Positions 23,932-33,476 of a stretch of DNA of 64,000 nucleotides are shown here, piece after piece (position 1 is the first letter of the stretch; the number at the start of each line of letters is the position of its first letter). Location: NCBI GenBank assembly GCA_030272585.1, contig BSYQ01000005.1, positions 4,929,501 to 4,993,500 of the forward strand. Reading direction: 5' to 3'. The position numbers and the translations under genes are program-made. The notes under the pieces are model-generated. The model did no database searches, had not been told where the DNA came from, and saw only the letters and a list, made by a program, of their open reading frames with translations. Source of the DNA: Bryopsis sp. KO-2023. Lineage: Eukaryota > Chlorophyta > Ulvophyceae > Bryopsidales > Bryopsidaceae.

Positions 23932-24214
23932 TCCTTCAAGAAAAGAAAAAAAAATGACAGGGGTCAGAATTCGAAGGCCATTTGCCTAAATTGCAAATCT
24001 CATCTCCTTCCGGAAACGTCAATTACATCGCTCGGACACGTGATCAGATTTCCGAGCCAGACCGCCAAAAAGTGCGTTCCTCTTAAGATTGGCTCCGTAG
24101 TCGCTTATCCACTCGAACTCGCTTCTGTCCAACAACACCGGTTGCTCACCTCCCGCCACTCGGGATTTTCCGTATCGTCGGCCGACTCTTCGCTTTATTG
24201 TACACCCCCAAAAC
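23932..24214. promoter_or_regulatory. bidirectional promoter, OPR-like gene / Lhca
   Basis: The 283 bases between the two divergent start codons must hold both promoters and 5' UTRs. They include CACGTG (about 24037-24042), the G-box core bound by bHLH and bZIP factors in light-regulated plant genes. No TATA box is obvious on the Lhca side. Confidence 0.6.
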
Positions 24215-25009
24215 ATGGCTGCTTGCGGAATGGCAACTGCGGCCCCTTTCGTGGGGACGCAGAAGAACAGCACTCTCCGCACCTCCTCCACCACTCGTCC
24301 CCGTCCCGTGAACTGCTCCGCCGCCGATCGCAAGCTCTGGGCACCCGGCGTTGAGGCACCATCTTACCTGGACGGATCTCTCGCGGGAGACTATGGCTGG
24401 GACCCAATGGGTCTCTCCTCCGACCCCAAGGCGTTCGCATGGTTCCGTCAGGCAGAGCTCGTCCACTCTCGCTGGGCTATGATGGGAGTTGTGGGTATCC
24501 TCGGACAGGAGATCCTGAACCCTGACGTTTTCTGGTACGAGGCTGGTCTCCCAAAGAACCTCCCTGAGCAGGTGTCAGGCCTCAACCTGGGTGGAATTCT
24601 GGCATTCGAATTCTGCATGATGCACTATGTGGAGGTTCGCCGCTGGCAAGACTTCAAGAACTTTGGATCTGTCAATGAGGATCCAGTGTTCAAGGGAAAC
24701 AGCGTGCCCAATGAGGTGATGGGATACCCAGGTGGCATTTTCGACCCCTTCGGTTTCTCCAAGGGCAAGGACCTCGAGGACTTGAAGACCAAGGAGATTA
24801 AGAACGGACGTTTGGCCATGGTTGCATGGACTGGATTTGCCCTCCAAGCTCAGGCCACTGGAAAGGGTCCCATCGCCTGCTGGAAGGACCATTTGGCTGA
24901 TCCTTTCGTTAGCAACATCACCGCTAACATCGGTACCTGTGTCATTCCCGACTCCGTGGATGTCGGTGGTGTGAACATCCCCCTGTACTGCCTGTGGCCT
25001 GGCCAGTAA
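24215..25009 (+). CDS. Light-harvesting chlorophyll a/b protein of photosystem I type
   Basis: Intronless, 264 residues. LHC proteins bind chlorophyll and carotenoid in the thylakoid membrane and pass energy to the photosystems. The first 30-35 residues are Ala/Thr/Arg-rich without a hydrophobic stretch, as in a simple plastid transit peptide. Then follow LDGSLAGDYGWDPMGL, helix 1 with ELVHSRWAMMGVVGILGQE (Glu/Arg chlorophyll ligand pair), helix 2 with FCMMHYVEVRRWQDFKN, the stretch GYPGGIFDPFGFSK, and helix 3 with KEIKNGRLAMVAWTGFALQ followed by ATGKGP and DHLADPF. The VEVRRWQD-KN-GSVN-DP-FK and YPGGIF features match Lhca2/Lhca4-type proteins more than Lhcb. The coding sequence is strongly biased to C-ending codons and lacks introns, in line with high expression. 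Confidence 0.93.
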   Translation: MAACGMATAAPFVGTQKNSTLRTSSTTRPRPVNCSAADRKLWAPGVEAPSYLDGSLAGDYGWDPMGLSSDPKAFAWFRQAELVHSRWAMMGVVGILGQEILNPDVFWYEAGLPKNLPEQVSGLNLGGILAFEFCMMHYVEVRRWQDFKNFGSVNEDPVFKGNSVPNEVMGYPGGIFDPFGFSKGKDLEDLKTKEIKNGRLAMVAWTGFALQAQATGKGPIACWKDHLADPFVSNITANIGTCVIPDSVDVGGVNIPLYCLWPGQ

Positions 25010-26063
25010 AAGAGAGTTTTATTTCGGCTGTAACATTCCCGTCAGAGAGAGAAGAAAATTACAAGTTTTGGTTTTATGATGGTTTTGATGTGGGGAGAGA
25101 AGCGAATTTGAGATGTGGCGGTTTTGCTTGGTGTGTTTTTGGGCCTTGTATCTGGGACCTGCCTTTTTGCAGCTCTTGAACATTGCAAAATGCGGACGAA
25201 TGTAAACTTGAGGTTGTGCAGCTAGCACTGTCCAAAGAAAAAAACCTGGAATGTGGGAAAACCTACGGGGACCAAGCACTTTGATGAAGGGCTGGGGTTG
25301 TTTTGTATTCTTGGCGAATTTCTGTAGATTGACAATATGTTGGATGGGAGAGTTGATGTGTGGTGAAACTGGGGTGGGTAGATGTCAGGACGTTTGTGTG
25401 TGTTTGGGTGAAGTTCTGCAGGATTTCTTGTCCATTGCTGAAGTTCTGCAGGATTTTTTGTCTGTGGCAGAAGGGCTGAGATATCATTGGTTCAGGGCTG
25501 AACAATCCTTGGTGAGACCAAGCTGAAGTCAGAGAACCCTTGACCTCCAGCAAGTTTGATTCCTTGTCCTCCCCAGTGATTCCTCTACAATTTATTTATT
25601 TCTGAGTGGGACACTGACTCGGAGGATGACTTATAATCCTTTGGACTTCTGTTGCAAGAAGAGAGATCTTAAATTCTTCAGCACCTTGCCAAGAAAGAAT
25701 CAACTTTCATGGAGAATCCCCAACATCTGTCTTCACTGGCTGGACAGGAATAGTAATTGATTTCCCCCTCCCTCAGCTCAAGAGAAAAAAGATTTTTCTG
25801 CCCTGGGTGCTGTGAAGAACCTCCTTTGACGTCTTTTGGCCATCACCTGGAGCAGTGGATTTGCCTGCTGCAGCGATAAAAAGTCAGGGGAGTCTGGTGA
25901 ATCGTGGTCTGACGCCTGGGCGCCTCAACGAAATTGCGTTTCAGATCATCATCATCACAATGACGGCTTTGTTTTTTTGTCAAGCTTCGTGGACACGTGT
26001 CCGTTCTTCTTGTTGTGCAGGCCTGCCTGAGCAGAGAGCTGAGTTCACTGAGTTGGAGGAACG
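25010..26063. other. intergenic, Lhca 3' end to PDI promoter
   Basis: No gene recognised. A roughly 30-base unit containing AAGTTCTGCAGGATTT occurs twice at about 25409-25468. Near the PDI start there is a palindromic G-box (25991-26002) followed by a pyrimidine tract and CAG at about 26018-26020, which looks like the 3' end of a 5' UTR intron. Confidence 0.45.
25991..26002. promoter_or_regulatory. palindromic G-box upstream of PDI
   Basis: GGACACGTGTCC is a perfect 12-base palindrome with a CACGTG core, 62 bases before the PDI start codon. bZIP factors, including those of the ER stress response in plants, bind ACGT cores; a role in PDI induction is inference only. Confidence 0.45.
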
Positions 26064-27518
26064 ATGATCGCTCGCACTGCGACCTTGCTACTGGCCATAT
26101 GCCTTCTATCAGATGGTGTCTGGGGACTCTACAGCACGTCGGGCCCCGTTAAGATTCTGACGTCCTCGAATTTTGATAACGCAGTCAAGAAGGGAGTATG
26201 GCTGATGGAGTTTTACGCGCCTTGGTGCGGGCACTGCAAGAATCTGCAACCTGAGTACGAAAAGGCAGCCAAGGCGCTCGCGGGGATCGTGAACGTCGGT
26301 GCGGTCGATGCGGACAGCGAAAGAGATCTAGGGGGTCGCTACAACGTCAAAGGCTTTCCGACGATTATGCTGTTCTATACGCTTGGGGATGGAAAAGTGA
26401 AAAAGATGAAATATGAAGGTGGGAGAACAGCAGCGGACATGGTTTCCTACGCCGCTGAACAAGCGAAAAAAGTGGCGATGAAGAGAGTTGGTGCGAAATC
26501 GAGCGGTGGTGGTGGATCCGGTGGATCCGGTGGACGTGGAGGTAGTGGGGGTGGTGGCGGAGGTGGAGGTGGAGGTTCTTGCGGAGGCGGAGGCGGAGGC
26601 GGAGGCGGAGGCGGAGGCGGAGGAGGTGGGGGTGGGGGTGGATCTTCTGGAGGAGGGAGTTTCTACTCCTCGCGTTCGGATGTGATCACGTTGACGGAGC
26701 CGATGTTTGACGATGACGTCCAGGAGTCCGAGGACTTGTGGTTCGTCGAATTTTTCGCTCCTTGGTGTGGCCACTGCAAGAGCCTCAAGCCCGAGTACGA
26801 GCAAGCCGCGAAGGATCTCAAAGGAAAAGTGAAGCTGGGTGCGGTGGATTGCACGGTGGAAGAGAATCTCTGCGCTCGTTTTGGGGTGCAGGGCTACCCC
26901 ACCGTCAAGTTTTTCGGCACGGTGAAGAACCGGCCCATGGATTATCAAGGAAGCAGGGATGCTTCTGGGATAACTTCGTTTGCATTGGAACAATGGGGCA
27001 AGATGGCCCCCCCTCCTGAGGTGAAAGAGCTGACTGAGCAGTTCATTCTGGACCAAAACTGCCTGGGGGATGAGGAGGAGGGGGAGAAACCCAAACAGCT
27101 CTGTTTCGTCACCTTCCTGCCGCACATTTTGGACTCGAAAGCAGAGGGTCGAAACAAGTACATTTCCATCATCAAAAAAGTCGCTGAGAAATTCAAGGAT
27201 GGCAATTTCGCTCATTTCTGGGTGGAAGGCGGAAAGCAAGGGGAGCTGGAAGAGAAATTCGGGGTCGGTGGATATGGATACCCAGCCCTAATTGCGTTCA
27301 GCCCCTCTAAGAATGTGATGGCACCGTTGATGGGACCGTTCGACTATGATCATGTGGTTGAATTCATAGCTGGGCTAAGGCATGGAGTTGTGAAACCTTC
27401 GCGGATCAAAGGAGATGTGCCGGTTTTGAAAACTGTCGAACCTTGGGATGGGTCTGACGGGGAGACTTTGGAGGAAGATGAGTTTAATTTGGATGATATC
27501 ATGAATGAAGAGCTGTGA
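26064..27518 (+). CDS. Protein disulfide isomerase, P5/PDIA6 type, with glycine-rich linker
   Basis: Intronless, 484 residues. PDIs form and rearrange disulfide bonds in secretory proteins inside the ER. Residues 1-21 are a signal peptide (MIARTATLLLAICLLSDGVWG). Two thioredoxin domains follow, each with the active site APWCGHCK: the first at about residues 54-61, the second at about 230-237. Each has the cis-proline after the active site (GFPTI, GYPTV). The third, b-type thioredoxin-like domain (about 310-450) lacks cysteines of a CxxC site. This a-a-b order is that of PDIA6/P5. The C-terminus DDIMNEEL is an NEEL signal in place of KDEL, probably still an ER retrieval signal. The first two domains are linked by about 55 residues that are almost entirely glycine with a few Ser and one Cys, encoded by a GGC GGA repeat (about 26504-26652); that is far longer than usual. 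Absence of introns is unusual beside its neighbours. Confidence 0.93.
   Translation: MIARTATLLLAICLLSDGVWGLYSTSGPVKILTSSNFDNAVKKGVWLMEFYAPWCGHCKNLQPEYEKAAKALAGIVNVGAVDADSERDLGGRYNVKGFPTIMLFYTLGDGKVKKMKYEGGRTAADMVSYAAEQAKKVAMKRVGAKSSGGGGSGGSGGRGGSGGGGGGGGGGSCGGGGGGGGGGGGGGGGGGGGSSGGGSFYSSRSDVITLTEPMFDDDVQESEDLWFVEFFAPWCGHCKSLKPEYEQAAKDLKGKVKLGAVDCTVEENLCARFGVQGYPTVKFFGTVKNRPMDYQGSRDASGITSFALEQWGKMAPPPEVKELTEQFILDQNCLGDEEEGEKPKQLCFVTFLPHILDSKAEGRNKYISIIKKVAEKFKDGNFAHFWVEGGKQGELEEKFGVGGYGYPALIAFSPSKNVMAPLMGPFDYDHVVEFIAGLRHGVVKPSRIKGDVPVLKTVEPWDGSDGETLEEDEFNLDDIMNEEL
26504..26652 (+). repeat. GGN codon repeat encoding poly-glycine
   Basis: In-frame triplet and hexamer repeats (GGT, GGA, GGC) inside the PDI gene, including at least seven exact GGCGGA hexamers near 26584-26626. 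Such repeats change length easily by replication slippage, always in steps that keep the frame here. Confidence 0.9.
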
Positions 27519-28386
27519 CGAGAGTTGCACAGCTAGGGGAGGGGGAGGAACGAATGCGGTGGTCTAGAAACTTTTTGCTTTCATTTCAGATTTTGAGGGG
27601 GGGGGGTTGTTTTCGGCTTTCGGAATAAGGTGATGTTTTTTAATGAGAATTGTGTATGCAAACTCTTCCGACTGCTGACACTCGCGATATGAGTGTGTAA
27701 CCTGGCTTGAAACAGTCCGGCTTGAGCTGGCGCAGTTCGAATTGAGGAAGAATCAACACACAGAAAGAAAAGAATTGTTGGGTTGCTTGACATGCTTCCT
27801 TGCAGCGTGGAAACACCCAATAAAGACCTGAAGTGTGCAATTTTGGTTTGTGATGGAGATTAGAAACAGCCATTCAATGAAGATTAAACAATGTGGATCC
27901 CCATGCAGAACCAAGGTCTCCCTCCCCAGAAAGAATCTTGGCAGCTACAGAATTCTCAACTGAAAGTTCAGATTGGGGCCTATTCTGTAAGTCTGACTCG
28001 TGAATGCTTGGTTTAGTAATGAATGGAAACCAGTCAGGTGGAGTGGTTGGTGCCAACAACTCCTAAATTAGGAGCTTTGGATCGAGTTGGTTCTTCTGTC
28101 TGTAACCTTGCAGTTTTTGAGTTCAAGTGAGAAAGACTTTTGTCTCTGGACATGCACCCAATTCAACAACACTGATCTGAAAAAAAAACAGAAACCTTCT
28201 TTTGATTGGATTTGGGGAAACGATAAGACGTCCCATCGACGACGACTGGAGCCCGGATTACGTCATCATCACGTAATCATCAATGGTGTGATTGTACGCC
28301 ATGTGGTTTTTTGGTCGATTTCCGCTTTTTCTTTCGGAGTGCGTTTTTGCTCGAGGCATGGACGCGCCAATCTGATCGAAGCGTAA
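27519..28386. other. intergenic, PDI to NDUFA9
   Basis: No gene recognised. An 8-base inverted repeat with ACGT cores (GATTACGT and ACGTAATC, 28256-28278, 7-base spacer) lies 109 bases before the NDUFA9 start codon and could be a bZIP dimer site. Confidence 0.4.
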
Positions 28387-31300
28387 ATGTTGAGGAGGAC
28401 AGCAGTCAAAGCGCTGGGCACCCTACGTGGGGGCACGCAGCAGTCCAGTCTCGGAGCAGGAATATTTGAGGCCGATGGTGGGCATAGTCATTGGTATATC
28501 TTTTTTGCCGTGGCGACAACGCCCCGTTTTTCCCATTTTCGCCAACCTGTCCCACCTCTATAAAGCTTGAGAGTTTCTTGAGTTTCTGCATGGGTGGTCG
28601 TTACATGCGTTGTTCCCTTTGATGCAATTTTCTGCACGAATGTTTCTTCGATTTCTGCAAGAGACGTCGCGAGGGTTGATTTTTTTTGCGTTTGTGAGGC
28701 AAGGTTGGTGTCGAAACTTTTCGAGGTATTGTTCCTTCCTTCTGCTTATCGAGATTCTCAGTTTTGCATTGCGTGTTCATCTTGCAGGGTTCGCTTGTGG
28801 CGCGGAGTCCAGGAGGAATTATGGACACCAAGCCCTGGCCCTTCAAAATAACACCCTGAGGAAGGGTCCTGGAGGCCGCTCGTCGGTATGACATACAAAT
28901 CTCTGACGGAATTTCCTTTAAAAAAAAATGAGAGTGCACTGATATAAATACAAGAAGGAAATTCCATCTTGTATTTATATCAGTGCACTCTCATTTTTCT
29001 TTTCAAAACAGAGAGAGAGAGGGAGGGAGAGGGGAGCCTTGATTGGTCAAGTACAATTCGATGGACATTTGGACCATTTCCTCATTAATTGATCCGGTGA
29101 ATTAGCAAGAATGTAGATGCTCATTGAGTCATTGGCTGTCTTCATGTGAATGGGAAATATGCCAAACCCTTTGCGCTCTCTCCCTTTAACAAGTGGACCC
29201 CACACTGTCTGACATGGTGCAGACACTATATTGCTCCCTCCAAAACGAATCTAGTTGTAATATTTACATCAAGGGTAGCCATCGATTCAAGTTGGAGTGG
29301 GGGGTGTTCCTCAGCAGTGCTGCATTCCTAGTGATATAAATTATTAAATTAAGTAATAATGAAAAAAAGGAAGTCTTTGATTTTTGCATGATCGTGAGGT
29401 GCATCTGTTTTGCCACAGGTGTCGGGTGTCGTTGCAACTGTTTTCGGGGCTACAGGATTTCTGGGTCGATATGTCGTGAATGCTTTGGCGAAAATGGGCA
29501 GCCAAGTTGTGGTTCCTTATCGTTGCGACGACATGGACATGCAACACATCAGGCAAATGGGTGATCTTGGACAGGCAAGCTTTTTCATCGACATTCTGAT
29601 GCCCTTTTTTTTTCTCCCACAGTTCCAATACTTCTTTGACACATTCAGTGAAACAATTCTATCAATTTCCTGAGATCCTTCACCTTAGCCCAATTTTGTC
29701 AATCCTTTGTAGTCAGACTCGATGAATTCAGGCTTTGTGGATATGCTGGTTAGAAACTTTGCAACCAATTTTTTTTGGGGGGGGGACATTATCTGGAGTG
29801 TTGATGTTGTATTGTAGGGCTATGTTGCGAATTTCGTGCATTTCTGTAGCTCCTAAATTGCAACTTCATCGAGTCTCTCATTCTGATTGGCACATTCTTT
29901 GTTCTTTTTTTAGATAATATGCCTGCCAGATTTCGACGTCCGCGACGAATCCAAAATCAAGCATGCAATATCCCAGTCCTCGGTGGTGATCAACCTCATG
30001 GGGGCTCAACTAGAGACCTGGAACTTTTCGTACAATGACATTCACGTGGAAGCTGCCCGTCGAGTTGCTCAAATTGCCAAAGCCTCCCCTCTGGTGGAGC
30101 GTTTCATTCACGTCAGTGCTTTGGGTGCCGACACCTCAGCATCTTCCGAAAGACTGAAATCGAAACTGGAGGGTGAAAAGCAAGTACTGGAGGTCATTCC
30201 TGAATCGACGGTGTTCAGGCCGGGCTACATAGTCGGAATCGAGGATCGATTTTACAACGTGATTGCCAGCTTGGGGAAATCGCTGCCGTACATTCCCCTC
30301 ATCGACGGGGGTGCGACGAGGGTGCAGCCGGTCTACGTCAGAGATGTGGCGGATGCTCTGTTGGAAAGCCTGAAATCCAAAGACACTTGTGGAAAGACTT
30401 ACAACCTGGCTGGTCCAGATATTCTCACGTGAGTGGTAATAAAATAATAGCCCCCCCCCCTCTCAAAAAAAATAAATAATGATGAGAGGTGATATTCAAC
30501 GAGTCGAATGACTGTGGGTATGTCTGTTTCAAACCACCAGTGTTACAAATTTACGAATTCTCAATTGTAGTTTTAATCCTCCTGAAAGCCTCATGGGGCC
30601 TCATCCACTGTGGAAAATATCTGGTTTGTCCTTTGTGGTGTTTCTTCTACTTTATATTTAGCGCTCAATATCGTTCCTGTTGGTAAGCACTGCAGAAATC
30701 AGCCAATTTGGGATTTGTTGTAAAAAAAATGTTTTTGATTTTTTTTTTCCAGTATGGCCCAAGCCGTAGATCTGGTCTTCGACGAAATGCGTGAAAAACG
30801 AACAACGATGTATTTTCCGGCACCTTTGGCAAAAATGTTTGTCCTTCCGCACACATTGCTTCACAAGAAAGTAAGTGGAAAAAGAAAAGAAAAGAAAAAC
30901 CTTTCAAAACACTGAAATTAAAAAGGATTTCCCTCCCTATAGAATGTTCAGACGCAACACTGATATTAGCTATTAAAATGCACTCCAAAAACAATACCGT
31001 ACTGCGCTTAATAAAAGGTCGCAAAAAATAAATATTTATTTTTTATCTGCGACCTTTACTTGGCGTTTTCAAAATTATGTACGATTATGCGACTTTTTTT
31101 CCGCGTTTTATGAAAATCACGCGCCTCTGCGCTATGACTTTGGAGCTCCCTGAAGCGCCAATATCGCACACAGTGGCGTTATTAGTGACCAACAGGGTCT
31201 CTGCGACCTTTTTTAGGAAATTCCTAAAAATGCCTGAAAATTCTGTTTCTTTGTGCGACCTCTTTTTTGATTTTCGAAAATTTTCAGGATCGTGCGACCT

Positions 31301-31739
31301 TTTTTTGGCGCAGTACGGTAGTAGTTTCTTTGTGAACCCTCCAGGCATTTTTTTTTATGGACTCCACAACACACACAAGGTGTTGTTTCTTTTTGTCCCT
31401 CGTGGAACTGTTTTTTAGTAATAAAACATACATTTAAACATTTATACATTTTCCGCTCGAAATATTTCGTCTAGCCAAGTATGTAATCGTTGTTCTCTGT
31501 GTGTATTTTTTTTTCTTGTTTTTTTCCAGTTGCCCCTCCATTTCTTCAGCCATATGCTTACGGCAGACTTTATCAATGAGCTATCCAAAGACAACGTCCT
31601 TCCGGCAGATGTGCTAACCTTTGCTGACCTCGGTATGGAGCCTCGCTCCGTCGTGCAAGGGCTCCCAGTCGATCATGTCAGATTCTGGCGAGCTGGGGGT
31701 TACGATTTTGGTGCAACAGCCGGTACCCAAGAAGCGTAA
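28387..31739 (+). CDS. NDUFA9: Mitochondrial complex I 39 kDa subunit (NDUFA9)
   Basis: Six exons, 28387..28477, 28788..28885, 29419..29574, 29914..30428, 30753..30870 and 31530..31739, close in phase to 395 residues. NDUFA9 is an atypical short-chain dehydrogenase that binds NADPH and stabilises the junction of the matrix arm of respiratory complex I. The N-terminus [16 protein letters not shown] is an amphipathic mitochondrial presequence. The Rossmann fold starts at [19 protein letters not shown] with the GxxGxxG pattern; later landmarks are [59 protein letters not shown] and TYNLAGPD. All match the plant and animal family. Intron 3 uses a GC donor (ACAG|GCAAGC). Intron 2 contains a perfect long hairpin, and intron 5 contains a MITE; both are described separately. 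Confidence 0.95.
28924..28998. repeat. perfect 32-bp inverted repeat (hairpin)
   Basis: Bases 28924-28955 are the exact reverse complement of 28967-28998; the 11-base loop itself contains GGAA and TTCC. It sits in intron 2 of NDUFA9, about 40 bases after the donor. RNA from this intron would fold into a 32-base perfect stem. It could be a fold-back transposon remnant or a small-RNA precursor. Confidence 0.9.
30997..31318. mobile_element. MITE with terminal inverted repeats and TA target duplication
   Basis: The 322-base element begins CCGTACTGCGC and ends GCGCAGTACGG. The inverted ends extend imperfectly for about 26 bases through AAAGGTCGCA / TGCGACCTTT. It is flanked on both sides by TA (30995-30996 and 31319-31320), the target duplication of Tc1/mariner-type transposons. 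TGCGACCTTT-like motifs recur inside near 31050, 31090, 31201, 31254 and 31293. No transposase frame is present, so it is a non-autonomous MITE. It lies in intron 5 of NDUFA9. Confidence 0.85.
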
Positions 31740-33476
31740 CATTACCTACCCATTGTCAGACCTTCTGATTGAGAATTCAGTCGCCAAAAACTCCGACATT
31801 TGGGCCGTGTTTCAGTTGGGGACAGTTCCAAGCCGATTTGTGTGAGGAAGTTGATGAGAAATTTGTGCGTGGTTCAGATAAGCACTGGGGGAAAAGGGGG
31901 TCGAGATATTGTAACTGGGTTTCCTTGAGTGTGTGCGTTTTTTTCGAGGACTGAATCACTGAAAATGTCGGATGGGTGAGTCGAGAATTGCCCAATGTGT
32001 TTTGTTGCGGTGGAGTCTTTGGTGGGGGTGGGGAGGGGGGGGGGGACTTTTAGTAAATGAAACATAAACATCTAGATGCAGTTTTTGATAAAAACCCGGT
32101 CAGGGTCGGGGGGGTTGAGGGTAGATGAGAAGGATGTCTGGACAGTGTGCAGTTTTGGTTGTGCAATATATCAGAGAGAAAAATCTGGAGCAAGGAAGGC
32201 AATCGATTGGAATTCTCATCAGAGTTTCATGGGTTTCCATCAACCGTCTAGCATCGAATAGACGTGTCCTTGTGATTAAAAAAAGAACAAAAAACTGAAA
32301 GAGGGGAAAATGGGGGCCAAGCGTCACTCACCGCCAAAGGAAGGGCTGTGGTCAAAAAGGAGCAAGTGGAAAAAAGGCAAGAGAAACACGGGGAAGGAAG
32401 TTTTGACTTGCTGAAAGAATGCGAACCAAAGGGGGAGGGGGTCACTTCTATGTATCGATGGGTTTGGGTGTGTCACTTGTTTCGTGGAGTCGATGCATTG
32501 GTAGTTTGGAGAATGCTGTTGCTCTGACATGATTGGGTGAAACAACCAATCGAAGCCCATAAAGCTGCCTCTTTCCAAAGTGTTATCGATGGAAATATTG
32601 GTTTCTACCCTGGCACAAGAATGGCCTCAGAATTGCAAGGGAATCAGAAATTGTGCCTTCCCTGTGTATGTTGGATAATAATCGAAGCATGGTATTCCCC
32701 TTGCTTTGGTGTCGAAGTGGTGATCTGTTTGTGCAAGTTTGCACATCGTTTTTCGGAGAGCTCGAGGGGTACAAGGTAAACAGTGACGATGAGGAATCTT
32801 AGGACGAAATGATAGGTGGTGTAGCTTAAAGTACACAAGCAGAAATGGGCACTGCTGCTGTTTCAGATTGCTTCCTCAGCTGCAAGTGCCCTGGCTCTCA
32901 CAGTGTTATGTCCATATGAGCTGACCCATGAAATGTAACTGGATGGGAGGCATTCTAATTCAGACACCACTTCGTCAGCTCACATCAAGACAGGGGCCCC
33001 CCTTGAGCTAAGGCTTTTCCACTCATTAACTTCTCTTTCCAACATCCACTTGCTTGCTGCAAACTGTACGCCGCCACTGTGTGGAAACAATGCTAAGACA
33101 CCACTTTCTCGTTGGGATGTTTTACTGTTAACTGAGGATGGTGCTGTGGAGTTCTGTGGTGCTGTGGGTTGGAGTTCTTGTTGGAGCACCACACTTCCGA
33201 TTGCTGGAACTTCGCATCCACCCTCACAAAACCCAGTATCTAAGAAGAAGTGCCCAAACAAAACAGCTGATCACCTCGTAACATTAGTGCATGCAAATGA
33301 CTGAGCTCATTCCGTAAAAACTACAGAACCAGAATATCCAGGAGGCATTGCGTAAACGATTTTGTTCGTCCAACGTGTGCGTCCTGTGAAATTTTTTGGC
33401 AAAAGGTATTTCCACCCCACCAGTCCCGATATCTTCCGTTCCGTGACGGAGATATACGAAAAAAAGACAACAAAAC
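31740..33476. other. intergenic, NDUFA9 to prolyl hydroxylase
   Basis: No gene recognised. There is a basic short open frame starting at about 32311 (MGAKRHSPPKEGLW..., 35 codons) and an 84-codon open frame at 33050-33304, neither with family features or splice support. A poly-G run is at about 32035-32045. Confidence 0.35.

Noticed and set aside
26328-27239. 303-codon minus-strand open frame
   Set aside because: It is the exact antisense shadow of the PDI gene, including the glycine repeat read backwards; no independent start context or family features.
32311-32418. 35-codon basic open frame
   Set aside because: Too short, no recognised family, no promoter or conservation evidence.
33050-33304. 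84-codon open frame between NDUFA9 and the prolyl hydroxylase
   Set aside because: Starts at a non-ATG or internal codon, no recognisable motif, and no compatible splice partner.
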